Origin: Stachybotrys elegans
Lineage: Eukaryota > Ascomycota > Sordariomycetes > Hypocreales > Stachybotryaceae
Direction: 5' to 3'
Assembly (NCBI GenBank): GCA_020746835.1
Contig: JAGPNK010000016.1
Location: 496,001 to 560,000, forward strand
Length of the DNA: 64,000 bases
Under the pieces are notes generated by a model. That model was given only the letters and a program-made list of their open reading frames with translations, had not been told where the DNA came from and ran no database searches. The position numbers and the translations under genes were made by a program. Positions 22,877 to 33,524 of the stretch are shown piece after piece. Every line of letters starts with the position of its first letter. The first letter of the stretch is position 1.

Positions 22877-24328
22877 ATGTCAGACCCCGGGACAGAAGCC
22901 AGCAAAATGGTAGAGTTCGACTCAGCATATCGCGAATCTGACCAATTCTTCTATTTTCACCATGTGATCAGCGGCGAAGAAGCTTCATTGAAGATTGAGG
23001 TCATCGGCCCCAATCTCACCCACACGTTCCACCATTCCCGAGCACGCCAGCACATGTCCTTCAGCACAGTCGTGAATAATCTTTCATCGAAGACGGTGGG
23101 CTATCTTGCACTCGTACAGCCCAAGGATGGCAAGCGAGTCGTTCTCACATGGGCCGAGAGCGGGCACGGAGGAGGGATATATGGCGACGTCCTTGATCCT
23201 GCTCCAGGCATCTTGTCAAACCAAATCTGGACGCAGCGGACCATCATGCTCGGCAAAGTAATGGGCTTCAAGATGCGCAGCATCTACGACGGCCGGAAAC
23301 CGGATGGTGTTTCAAATTGGGGGGTTTATCGCGGATCGCACGTCGAGGTCAAATTAGCCACGCACGCAATACTTACTCTCCTGAAGGAATGCCGGGTCAC
23401 CGAAGATCTGGATCACGTAACTCTCGAACACCTTCAGGCGTTGCGGCAAGTCCAATGGGAGAAGGATATGCGGCCAACGTTTGAGATTTACTTTTCGAGA
23501 AAGAACTGCCCCCTTTGCGGCAACTTCACCAAGAGGCTGAGCGAGGAAACGGGAATCCCAATCAGCTTGGAGTGGCGAGATCGTCTGGTGCCGATAGAGT
23601 ACAAGAAAGGTAAACCCCTGCGGTCAAGACGGCCAGGTGGGGAGCAAGCTACCGAGGAGCAGGAGGTCGAAGAGCAGGATTCCGACTTTGGAGATGGCCT
23701 TTCCAGGGAAGAGGCTATTGATCTCACAGAGGAGATGGCTGTATCTGCGACTCAGGTTATTGACTTGACCAACCAAGCAGCTTCTGTTCCCCCAGCGCCA
23801 TGCTACAACGAGAGAATCGGAGCATATATCGATGGCCTGGCATATTGTGTCGGCCAGATTGATCAGTCTCCGCAGACGGCACGACAGGCGATCCTGGATC
23901 TTGCGGAGAGGCACCGTGCCCAGCACCTAAGCAGAATAAGCAAGCCCTTGCCCCCAACGGCCGAGGTTGAAGCACCTTTGTGGATGGGCCTGCCGACGCC
24001 GCTGCCGACGCCCACGAAGTCGGCAGACCACGACGACGGAAGCGCACGGTCACCGAGACCGTACTCGTGGAGCAAGAACACCGAGGCAGGGCCCGTATCG
24101 ACGCCAACTTCTGGACGCTACCCGAGTCCGGAGCGGAGCAGCGTGCAAGAGAGCCGGCCTAGGATTTTCTATGCCACGAGCTCGGGACAAGCTGGAGAGC
24201 CCATGGCCTGGACGACGACGCCGGCTGCCCCGAGCCCTTTATTTGCCAACAGGCCGACGCCGAGCTTCTTGCACCGCGCGCGCGTTGCTCGACCATATGC
24301 GATTAACGGCAACGCCGGAGGGATGTAA
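22877..24328 (+). CDS. Putative zinc-dependent deaminase-fold protein with two SUMO-interacting motifs
   Basis: A single coding exon gives 483 aa, not assigned by simple recognition. Residues about 100-240 look like a cytidine-deaminase fold: a glycine-rich turn (SGHGGGIYGD), then GSHVEVKLATHAI with His155-x-Glu157, and 54 residues later FSRKNCPLCGNFTKRL with Cys211-x-x-Cys214. In deaminases the His and the two Cys bind zinc and the Glu is catalytic. The spacing and the strand before CxxC fit; the Pro usually just before the first Cys is replaced by Asn, and the Pro falls after it. Residues 280-284 (AIDLT) and 294-298 (VIDLT) match the SUMO-interacting motif core, inside an acidic region. The C-terminal 140 residues are Pro/Ser/Arg-rich and probably disordered. 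Function is inferred only: a nuclear nucleic-acid or nucleotide deaminase-like protein is possible. Confidence 0.55.
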   Translation: MSDPGTEASKMVEFDSAYRESDQFFYFHHVISGEEASLKIEVIGPNLTHTFHHSRARQHMSFSTVVNNLSSKTVGYLALVQPKDGKRVVLTWAESGHGGGIYGDVLDPAPGILSNQIWTQRTIMLGKVMGFKMRSIYDGRKPDGVSNWGVYRGSHVEVKLATHAILTLLKECRVTEDLDHVTLEHLQALRQVQWEKDMRPTFEIYFSRKNCPLCGNFTKRLSEETGIPISLEWRDRLVPIEYKKGKPLRSRRPGGEQATEEQEVEEQDSDFGDGLSREEAIDLTEEMAVSATQVIDLTNQAASVPPAPCYNERIGAYIDGLAYCVGQIDQSPQTARQAILDLAERHRAQHLSRISKPLPPTAEVEAPLWMGLPTPLPTPTKSADHDDGSARSPRPYSWSKNTEAGPVSTPTSGRYPSPERSSVQESRPRIFYATSSGQAGEPMAWTTTPAAPSPLFANRPTPSFLHRARVARPYAINGNAGGM

Positions 24329-24797
24329 TAAGCACGGAATGACGATCTCATCTTACAAGTGCACATGCATTCGGACGAGCCAGGAAAATCTGCCGCTCAG
24401 ATATCGCGGAATCCATTTATACTGGTGGATAGGTAGTATAGTTTTGCTAGTTTATGTTGGTTGCTTCAAGACATCGATAGACTTCAAATATCACACCCAA
24501 TCATTTGTTCCGCCTTAAACCCAATTCAAGATAAGAAACAATACATCACATTAATAAACCATCTTATCAGCAGCTGCGCCGTGCAGTGGTGGATTCCGTG
24601 ATATGGCTGGCCACTGGCAGTGAATCACCGACGTCACTTTTTTTTTTCTTCTAAAGAGGCGGCGGTGCATATTTATTTCATTTTCAACCTACCTACAATG
24701 GACCATCACCACCACCAACGCCAGCATATGCACCTCCTCTTTCTCCTCTTTCTTACACCGCCCATGGACCTTGGATGACACCAGCAGCCCGCCCGCC
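24329..24797. other. Intergenic region
   Basis: This 0.47-kb AT-rich stretch lies between two plus-strand genes. A T10 run sits near 24640. Nothing else is recognisable. Confidence 0.4.
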
Positions 24798-26953
24798 ATG
24801 GCCTCTGTTCCGGCGCTGACGCCCGCGCAGACGCACGCGCTGCTCGACATCCTGACGCACAACCAGACGTACGCCGAGATCCAGGGCTTCCGCTCGCCAG
24901 GCGCCGTCACCTCCTACGGCTTCCCCTTTGCCCGGGCCACCGTCGTGCCCACCTCGTCGTCGAGCGCCGCGCCCAGCGTGCCCTCGACGCCCGCCGCCTC
25001 CGTCCCCGGCACCCCGCGCGCAAGGACACCCCTGCCGCCCGACGACGACGATGACGACGACGATGGTGGCGGCTCGACCTCGCCCCTCCTCCAGACGCTC
25101 CTCACGAGGGTCGTCCTCCGCCTCCCCGCCATACGGGACCTGCCGCGCGACTTCTGGTCCGTCCGCGTCCAGGGTCTGCTGGCTCGGCTGGGCGAGGCCA
25201 ATCTGTCCGAGAGCTACGACAAGGGCGCCCTTGGCACGCGTAAGACGCTGGCCACGGGCGCCAGCAGCGTCATCGAGATGGTGGCCCGCGGTGCCCTCTC
25301 CGGTGTCGCCAAGCAGGACCCGGATCCCGCCTCCCAGAGGCAGCAATACGACCACACCAAGGCCGAGGACCTCGAGAGGGCCTGGAACGACGTGGTGCAG
25401 GGCCTCGTGCATGGCCATCTCTGGGACGACATGTTTGCGCACTTGAGCAAAACCGAAGACCTGGAATCCTACTCTCCGGCCGTCAAAGCCGCCGCCGAAT
25501 ACGCCATCATCCAGTAAGTCATCCCCCCCTCCACCACATGCGGACAACGCACATTCACTAACACGAACAAAATAGCCTGGCGACGCTCGCCCACCACATC
25601 TTCGTCCTCTCCCCCGAGGGCCAGTATGTCCTCAAGTTGCTGGAGAACCTGCACGGCCTCGCGCCCTACAAGATGATCCGGCAGACGCTGCGCGTCGGCA
25701 ACGCCGCCACCATGATTAGTGGCATGGTGCGCCTCATGCTCGCCAAGATCAGCGTCACCAGCCTGACCAACTGGTTCGGCCTCACGCAGAACGCCGACGA
25801 CGGCATGAACCTCCTCCAGCGCATGATCTGGCTCGTCCTCTCCTGGGACGCCTCCGAGTTCAAGAAGAGCTCTGACCGCGTCGAGCGCGCCAAGGAGAGA
25901 CCCTCGGACGCCGTCCTCGCCGCCATCCGCGAGCACGTCTCCGACCCGCGGCCCGAACACGAAGCTGTCCGCGCCGCCAGCCGCGACAACTCCCAGTCCA
26001 TCATCGCCGCCATCCTCTACTCCGAGGACCCTGCCCTCGTCGCTACGCTCACCGAGTCCACCCACGCCCAGTGCCTCGAGTACTACTCCGCCCTCCTCTC
26101 CATCCGCGACCGCGAGGCCATCACCACCGCCCTCTGCCGCCAGCCCCCCGACCTCTTCACGCAGATGGTCCGCGATGCCGTCACCGCCTACGAGCCCATC
26201 ATCCGCATGGTCCATTCTCGCGTCGACCTGCGCGAGCACCTCGAAGCCACCCAGGGCTTCATCGACGAGTTCATCAAGACGAGCAAGCCGCAAAAAGCCG
26301 ACGGCGGCAGCTCTGACGCCGCGCCGCCTCCCACTGTTGAGGATTACATCGATCTGTTTATGCGGAACCGTGGCTTCATGTATAAGTGGCTCCACGCCCT
26401 GGGTAGCAAATGCCCCGACGTATGGGAACAGCTACGGCAGTGGACCAACGAGGTCATGGTCAAGTTCCGCAAGGGCTACCCCTCAGACAAGCCATCAGCC
26501 GCTACGGACACTATGCAGCAGCGCCTTAACGATCTCTTTGCCTCCCTCCCACCCACCGCCCAGGACACCGTTCTCTCCGCCATCAACGCTCACGAAACCT
26601 ACCTCTCCACCATCACGACCCTCTCCCGCACCCGTCTCCAGGCCCTTGCGAACCCAAAGGCATCGACCTCGCGCACCACCATGCACGGGCCGGGCGTCTA
26701 CCTCGCCCGCTGGCAGAACCTCCTTGATGATACGGCCATAACGCCCAGCACCCCTAAGGGAGCCGTGCGCCACGGCCGAGATGTCAAGAACACACTTTCC
26801 ATGGGCAAGACGGGCGTGGGAAGCACGACAGGCCCGGTGAAGGTGACTTCAGCGGAGGAGGAGCCTATCGCGCCAGATGTCAGCATCGTCGTCAAGGAGA
26901 TGGGACCAGGCTTTGTGCGGATTGTCCAAGAGATTGGTGGACCGGACTCATGA
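24798..26953 (+). CDS. PX-associated-domain protein (Ypr097w-like, DUF3818-type), two exons
   Basis: The exons are 24798-25513 and 25576-26953 (62-bp intron; GTAAGT...AATAG), giving 697 aa and joining EYAII to HLATLAHHIF. The start ATG sits in a strong GCCATGG context. The N-terminus (LTPAQTHALLDILTHNQTYAEIQGFRSP) resembles the PX-associated B domain of fungal lipid-binding proteins. A flexible Ser/Pro/Asp linker with eight Asp follows (about 80-92). From about residue 110 on, helical segments including LRVGNAATMISGMVRLMLAKI and LLQRMIWLVLSWDASEFKK resemble the DUF3818 region of yeast Ypr097w. I do not see a clear PX domain between them, unlike the long form of the family. The family is linked to membrane and lipid binding; the exact role is unknown. 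Confidence 0.6.
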
Positions 26954-27325
26954 TTTCTGGGAGAGGATTCAATTGGCTTACTGAGAAAGGCGGGATACAT
27001 TGTTGTTCCTTCTATAGATTTGCTTCCAAAGATTTACACATAATGCTTCATGAATTCTATGGTACAGCATTTACCTCTGGCCAATATTGTGAATGCAGTA
27101 AGGTTATACGTAGGTATACTGAAGATTAACCGTCTCACCGTTGTAATGATATTATTCACTGTTTGCTGCAACAAGTGCCTGAGGGGCAATATGTAAAGTA
27201 GGTTTGTGAAAGCGTGTATTTGAAATACAAGACTAAAGCGTAGGACAAAAGAACCTTCTTCCGTAATATAGAAACCACCCTCCTTGCTTCATTAGGTTAC
27301 TTGGTATCAATAAACTTTCCAGTCA
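26954..27325. other. Intergenic region between convergent genes
   Basis: This 0.37-kb AT-rich stretch lies between the 3' end of the PX-associated gene (+) and the end of the repeat array (-). No feature is seen beyond probable 3' UTRs. Confidence 0.4.
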
Positions 27326-27862
27326 TTAAAGGTTGCATTCCGCAGGGTATAGTCGTGTCGCACCCTTCTCGCCCTTTTCCACCACATGGCCAATGCATTC
27401 AAAGCCACCATCTGAACGTCCTTCATCAAGGTCGTCTCGTTTCACCACTGTGTGGCCAATACACTTGTAGTCACCATCCATGGCCTGGCTGCCGTTGCTT
27501 TTCTCAACAACCGTATGGCCTATACACTCGTATCTGCCATCCGAGGGTCTCTCAACTTTTGCGCCTCCCCTGGTGACGGCATGACCAATGCAGTCATAGT
27601 CAACATCCATGACCCGCGTGCCGCCCTTCTCTCCTTTGATGACTGTATGGCCTATACAGTCATAATTGCTCTTCATATCGTACTCATTGCCATCATCATC
27701 GGCCCTCACCACCGTATGGTCGATACAATTGTAGTCTCCCTCCAGTGTTTGCTGCTCAACTTCCTTACTACCTGCCACGGTATGGCCGATACAGTCGTAG
27801 GTGCTCCTCAAGGTCCGCGAATCTGCTTCGGGATCCTTGCTAACTGTATGATCAATGCATTC
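27326..27862 (-). other. In-frame 3' extension: eight-unit Cys/His repeat array beyond a TAG stop
   Basis: This 178-codon open frame directly follows the TAG of the HAM1-like gene, in the same frame, and ends with TAA at 27326-27328. It encodes eight copies of [Y/F]-[D/E/K/N]-C-I-[G/D]-H-[T/A/V]-V spaced 21-23 residues apart, with charged linkers. There is no in-frame ATG until the middle of the array (YDMKSNYD), after the third unit, so it lacks a start of its own and is best read as an extension of the upstream gene. Copies differ mainly at silent positions (Cys TGC/TGT; Ile ATC/ATA/ATT; Val GTG/GTC/GTT), which argues that the protein sequence is under selection. Possible routes to expression are UAG readthrough, A-to-I editing of UAG to UGG, or an unseen splice event. 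Confidence 0.7.
27380..27862 (-). repeat. Tandem CIGHTV repeat array (8 units, about 66-bp period)
   Basis: The units (core with its Tyr/Phe codon) lie at 27842-27865 (Tyr position occupied by TAG), 27776-27799, 27710-27733, 27641-27664, 27575-27598, 27509-27532, 27446-27469 and 27380-27403. Start-to-start distances are 66, 66, 69, 66, 66, 63 and 66 bp, always multiples of three. Linkers are Asp/Glu/Lys/Gly-rich and vary freely, while Cys, Ile and His of the core are invariant. One Cys and one His per unit suggest metal binding or an unusual solenoid, but no known family comes to mind. Confidence 0.85.
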
Positions 27863-30558
27863 CTAATAGGCGTTGAAGGTTCGGCCGTTGGCTCCAGGAA
27901 TATTCTCCTTGCCCTCGACAGGGTTGATGGCAGGAGCAAGAGTCGCATTGTTGACGCCGCCGTTGGTATAGGTGGCGGTGTGGCCATTGGTGTAACCATT
28001 AGTATGACCATTGGTGTGTCCATTGGTGTGGCCGTTGGTATGGCCGTTGGTCTCGTCCTTAATACCATGCGGCTTCTTCTCAATCTTGGGAGCGTGAGGA
28101 ACATCGCTGCTCCTGCTGGCATGACCGATGGAGAAGACGGGAGACTCCCACTTCTCACCCTTGCGTGCCAGTTCCTTGTACTCGCTGGCCTTGGTGCTGA
28201 TGCCACCAGGAAGGCTGATGTCGGGGAAAATGCTGTCTTCCTTGACCATGGCGACGTTGACCTTCTTGTCGGCGGCAACGGCCTGTGCCTTCTCCTTGTT
28301 CTGGAGCATGCGCTTCTGGAAGGCGTTGAAGTAGCGTCGGTAGATGTTGGGAGCTTGGTCAGGGCTGGCCTTTGCCTCATCCAGAGCACGATCAGCCTCC
28401 AGCTTGACCTGATAGAAGATACCGTCTAGCTGGTTGCACTGATCCTTGATAGCCTTCTCAACGGCCTTCTGAATGGGAGGGCGGAGGACCTTGAGCATGA
28501 TGGGCTTGAAGATACCAAAGAGCAACTTGTGGTTGGACTTGACGAGCTTGATGTTGAGATGCTTGACATCAACATCGACCTTCTCAACCTTGAAGTAGTT
28601 CTGACGGTCGTTCTTATCAGCGCTGGAAACCTTCATCTTGAAAGAGAATCCATCGCCGGGAAGAATGATGTCGGCGACACCAGTGTCCGTGAGGGAGGGG
28701 AAGCCAGTCTTGCGCTTGACGTGGTAGCTGATATCGCGAAGATCCATCTGGATGCCGGAAACCTTGACTTCGATGGTGTTCTTGTGCTTGTTGGCAATCT
28801 TCTTTCGACCCCATCGGAAGTAATGCTCGCTGGCGACTTCGGCAACGTTTGGCATAAAGTTGTCGCTCTCTAGAACGAGGTTCTCGATGATGGCGTCGAA
28901 CTGAGGGTCGGAATACTCAATGCGAGGGACAGGGATGTATGCCGCGTTTTCCATAATGGCCGGGATGATGACTTCCGTCACGTCCTTGATAAGGTGAGGC
29001 TTGAAGACAGGCTTGCCATTCTGGTCATTGCCGAGATCCTTGAACAGCTTCGTGATTGCGTGGGCAAATGCTGCGTTCTGAGGATCCTTGTCAAACTGGT
29101 CGGCAAGGAACTTGACCTCGTCAACCACGCGGTCGGTGTGGGTTCGGTACTTTTCACGGAGCAGATATCTGCCGTGGTCATACAGGCGGTCCCATTCCTG
29201 GCTGGACTCATCTTCCAGGATGTAGCCCTGCTCGAGGAGACTGCGGCGGATGTAGCGGTCGACGTTCTTGAACCAGTTCTTGAGCTCCTCGTCGTTGTCG
29301 GCGTCCTTGTAGATTTGGTCGATGGAAGCCCAGAGATCGGAAGTGGAGGTGCCGTTGGCAAAACGCTCAATCAGAGTGCGCAAGTCAGCCTCGGCGGCAG
29401 CAAGGCCAGTTCGAGCCTCCTTGGCCGAGCCGGCAGAACCCTGCGTAAGGTGACGACCATGCTTGCCGTAGTTCTCAGCCAGGCGCAACAGAGTCTCGAC
29501 GGCCTGCATGTAATCGGGGTGCTGCTGGCACTCGAGAATCATCTTCTTGAGACGGAAGATGATCTGCTCCTTGCGCTCCTGAGGCATCTTCTTGTTGAAG
29601 TACTCACGAGCCTTTGTGCGGTAAGCCTCGCTGAGCTCCTTGGCGTTGTTCTTAGTCTCGGGATCCAGACGATCTCCAAGCTTTTGGCTGGCGACATTGC
29701 GAGCTGCGCCCTGACCAGCGACCTGGTCAACCTGCTGAGGATCATTCGCGGTTGGGTCGTAGAGGTTGACATTGCCAGCATTGGCGCCAGCCTCAGCCAC
29801 ATCCTGTGCATCCTTCTTGGGGCTTCCGCCATACACTTCGCGGACCTGCTTCCTCAGGGTTTCCTTGGACAAATCGGGCTTCTCATGCCAAGTGTTGTCA
29901 TCAGCGGGACGGTCAACCTGCTGGAGCTGGTCTTCGGAGGGGCGAATCTTGGTGGCCGTGTTGACAGCGGCATCACCAGCCATGTCGCGGAGAAGAATGG
30001 TGGAGTCCTTGACTACATGGTTGTTAGAGAGGTTATGATTGCGGGGCGTGAATCGACTTACGCAGCTTGCGGAACTGGCCGTTGGTGATGAGCAGGGTGC
30101 CAAGCACTCTAAGGCCTTCGAGAGCCTCCTCACCATCACGCTGAGCCGTCTCCTTGTTGACGGGAGTGTTGGGAGTTGGGACGCTCTTGGGGTCGAAGTG
30201 GGTGGTTTGCCAGATGAAGTCCTGGAGCAGGTTGCCCTCGTTCTTGGAAAGAAGGAGGTTCTTGGCCTGCTTTACGACCTCCTTGACATCCTCAACAAGG
30301 ACCTTGCCCTCGCCCGAGAGCTTGTCGGAAGGCCGGGAGAGAGCACGGGAGTTGAGGAAGCTGTTGAGAGCGACATCGATTTGGTCGTTCTGAGGAACAG
30401 TTTAGCATGAATCAATCGAGGGAGGGGCGTGAGAGGAAGCCTACCGAAGGGACCTTGCCATTCTGGAAGGCGGTGAAAATGCCGTAGAGCTGGAGCTTGC
30501 GGTTGACATCGGCCTCCTTCTGCTCCTTGTTCACGGGTTTGTTGACGTTGGTGGACAT
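27863..30558 (-). CDS. HAM1-like / TULIP (BPI-fold) lipid-binding protein, three exons
   Basis: Exons in coding order are 30558-30445, 30389-30062 and 30012-27863 (introns of 55 and 49 bp), giving 863 aa up to a TAG at 27863-27865. The N-terminus (MSTNVNKPVNKEQKEADVNRK) and long helical region fit the HAM1-like N-terminal domain. The C-terminal half, with IPVPRIEYSDPQFDAIIENL, VLESDNFMPN, VSGIQMDLRDISYHVKRK and ADIILPGDGFSFKMKV, matches the fungal DUF4449/HAM1 C-terminal domain, often labelled 'bactericidal permeability-increasing alpha/beta domain'. Such TULIP folds bind lipids. The tail has an N-G-H-T tetrapeptide repeat and then NPVEGKENIPGANGRTFNAY before the stop. The same frame continues past the stop into eight repeats (27326-27862). 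If the TAG is decoded, the product would be 1042 aa with those repeats as its C-terminal domain. Confidence 0.8.
27968..28051 (-). repeat. N-G-H-T tetrapeptide repeat in the HAM1-like tail
   Basis: About six near-perfect 12-bp units encode Asn-Gly-His-Thr (one Asn-Gly-Tyr-Thr), at roughly residues 800-826 of the HAM1-like protein. They form a short low-complexity, His-rich linker shortly before the stop codon. The Gly-His-Thr triplet is also part of the core of the downstream repeat array. Confidence 0.85.
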
Positions 30559-32889
30559 GATGGGCCAACGACGGTGTGGGTATATAAATTATGAATGCAG
30601 GGAGTTGACAATTGGTTTGCTGCGTCGTAAGAGCGGCGGGTTGTCGATTATGGGGCAGCTAATTAGCAACCAGACTGGTTGATGAGAATGGTGTTTTTAG
30701 GACGGGGGGGGGTATAGAAAGGGTATCACAAAGCCAACTAAGGGTACAATGTTTTGGGGTATCAGGTGTACAGGGATGAAGAATGAAAAGTAAAAGTAAA
30801 AGGAGCCAGAGATGGTGGAAGAGAGGAACCCAAGGTTATAAAGTCGACGGGATGGAAGCTCAAGTTGGGTAGCGGGAGCTCGTACGCTTGGTCCATCAAG
30901 GCTGGGCAGGTACATACATGGCAGCGAATGGTGGCTGGCAGGCAAGTGCCTGTGGTGACGTTGAGAAGGCGTGGCTCACCACAGTCTAATACGTCATCGG
31001 CCACTACCTTGATACCCCAGGTAAACGGGGCCACCAACCACCAGCCCAGCACACAAACAACGGGTCGAAAGGAGATGCAGGCCTCGACCAGCCCAGAAGC
31101 CGTGTTCAGGCACACGGAATCGGTACAAACCCGCGACTCAGCTCTTCAATTGGCCATCATTGTCGCGCGCACCCGGCTGACGCTGTACACACGATGCAAA
31201 AGTTATGGTCGGGCAGATGCAGGTTGGTGTGAAACTCGCCAAATTACCAGCATCTTGGCGTCCCTGGTCCAAGGAAAGAGTACACTATGTACTGACAGTT
31301 TGTTACTGAATCGAATGGCGATATCCCATCTAAAACGTGGCCCATGCGGCGGCCAACGTCCTTGGAGGCGTCGCGCAGTCCCTCGGCGACGCATCACAGC
31401 TCTGATCTGCCGTGCCGGGAAGATCGTTCCGGCCAAGCCTTCCTGACCCCTGTAGACGCATCCCGGGACCCTCTCTACCATTCTACCGCGTCGTCACCCC
31501 TGCCTTGGCTGGCGTCTGCCATGATAAGACAACTTGCTACGCAGGAGTCGACAAAACTTGCTCCCCAAGAACAGCCTGATCCAGTGGCTTTAGGACGAAA
31601 CTTCGACAACCTACGACCGCAGCTGAGCTGAGCAGGATGGGCTGTTTACTGGCTTTGTCTCTGCTAGCGCGGGTGGGTTGTGTGCTGATCGTTTTGGGCC
31701 AAGATTAACCGTGCTGAAGATTAGTCCATGACGTCAAACATAGGCAGTTGGCGATTTGGGTGTGCGTGCGAGGGAATGCGACAGGATGCTTTCACCACCT
31801 GGAGCACATCTCCGGCGCAGAGAACGTGGCCCAATGGCGTCGAGCTATCATGCAGCATGTTCGGACTAGTCAGATCATGGACTCATGATATCCCTCCTGC
31901 CTGGCCTGCCCATGACCCATCATCGGTTCCAGCTTATTGGTGATACATCTCGCTTGCGCCGTGTTCATCAGCTGCAGGCTCCCACACAAGACACGCCCGC
32001 GCGGATGCCTGCATGCCCGGGTCTGGTTGGCAAATCTCGATGTAATGATTGCTTCATGTCAACGACATGATCCTCGAAATCGATGCTGAAGCGGACATCG
32101 CAAAATCACCGGAGCTGGACGCACGATTGACCGGTTGAACATATATTCTCGGACTACATACATCCTGCAAATACCCTGTTGGTCACTCTATTTTTTCTTC
32201 TTCTTTTTTATCAAAGCTCGATGCATGACACCAACACCACAAGAATCAATTCTCGCCTATCCCGATATACCCGATAGCGACGAGGGTTGTGATACTCGGC
32301 CACAACGGGTCACAGAATCCCGATGAGCCATCTTACTGGGTTCTTTCAAATCATGCAACCAATTCCCCTACAGTGACCACCATCACCAAATTACATATGA
32401 TCCTTGCCGTAAAAAGCCCCCGTCTCCTCATTCGTTCCCTAGTAAGAAGCCGTACATGCTCATCCCACCTCCGTTCATGGCCACCGGCTCCCCCACATCG
32501 ACACGCGTCAGGATGACGATAGGGCAAGGCATCGTCTTCTCTCACTCGAACCTAATGGTGCCGCCCGTCCACAAGCACCGCATCCAGGCACATATGGCGT
32601 CAGGCTTCGTCGAGAGTCGCGTGACACCTTGTGTGCCTGGCGCTTACCCCTCGTCGCGTTGGCCCGTTGCAGTAACTGATCGAGATGCGCCCCGGCCTAA
32701 GTGAGACGGGTTCGCACGCCAGAGTACACTTGCACACATGAATTCTTTTATTGGCTTTCGCAGACTTGCCGCCGCAGTGATATCAGGAAAAATGTCTTTT
32801 CTGTCTCGTCGCATGATGGAACGCAATTTCCCCCATCCCTCAAACCTATAACCGCTACGCTGTACAGATCAAAACCATCAAAAGGCCCT
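30559..32889. other. Long intergenic region (2.3 kb)
   Basis: This stretch lies upstream of the HAM1-like gene and downstream of the DUF4360 gene (both minus). Short open frames overlap each other on both strands and none shows a domain, signal peptide plus mature pattern, or credible splice structure. No RNA gene or transposon feature is visible. Confidence 0.35.
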
Positions 32890-33524
32890 TCAACACTCCC
32901 TCCACACATACGTCAGAGTCTCGGTGGTAACGAGGCCATTCCGTGTTCCATAATACCCTGTGTCTTGGATAATAACCCTGAAGTTGGGGTTCATGATATC
33001 CGCCTGTCCGCATTGCGACCAGACGCGGTTCTCTGCCGGGACATCAATCTCAATCACCAGCGGACCATTGACTGCGCCGCCGTTGTTTGTCCACGAGCCA
33101 GAGACAGACGTCTACATCATCAGCAAACGAGGAAAGCTCCAGAAAACAAAACCAAGTGGTGTATGCTTACCGTCGCAATAGGCTCCGACGTCCAGAAGTT
33201 GGTCAGGTAGTAGCTCAGGCCGGAGCCATTGGGGAAGTATCCGTGGGCGCGCACCTTTGCGTGCTTGAGGCTCACCTGGTACTTGGCCTCGCCGCCGACG
33301 GTGAAATGCAGCGCGCAGTTCTGCGTCACGTCGGTGCCGGGCCCACGCGAGGAGAAGCCGTGCAGCCGGTACGCGCGCCCGCCGTCCGCCACCTCGACCA
33401 GCGAGTCCTGCGGACACCCGCTGCCGGAGTGGGAGACGCTCGAGATGAGGGGATCCGATGGCTCCGCCACGGCGAGGCCGAGGACGGAAGCCAGAGCAGC
33501 AAAGAGCGAAGTGGGAAAGCGCAT
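32890..33524 (-). CDS. Small secreted protein of the DUF4360 family
   Basis: Exons in coding order are 33524-33171 and 33111-32890 with a 59-bp intron (GTAAGC...GATGTAG); the product is 191 aa. Residues 1-20 (MRFPTSLFAALASVLGLAVA) form a clear signal peptide with an Ala cleavage site. The mature protein starts with EPSDPLISSVSHSGSGCPQD and continues with GPGTDVTQNCALHF, and ends with RNGLVTTETLTYVWREC. This order of short beta-strand motifs, with Cys near each end, fits DUF4360. Members are common in fungi and some bacteria, are exported and have no established function; small size and Cys content make an extracellular or effector-like role possible. Confidence 0.82.

Noticed and set aside
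27326..27811. Separate small gene encoding only the repeat array
   Set aside because: It has no ATG before the middle of the array, and the first unit begins directly after the upstream stop in the same frame, so an extension of the HAM1-like gene is more likely.
27866..28080. Splicing around the TAG to reach the repeats
   Set aside because: The sequence TATTAG could serve as a 3' splice end, but I found no good donor (GTAAGT, GTATGT or GTGAGT type) in the 200 bases upstream on the coding strand. Kept only as a weak alternative.
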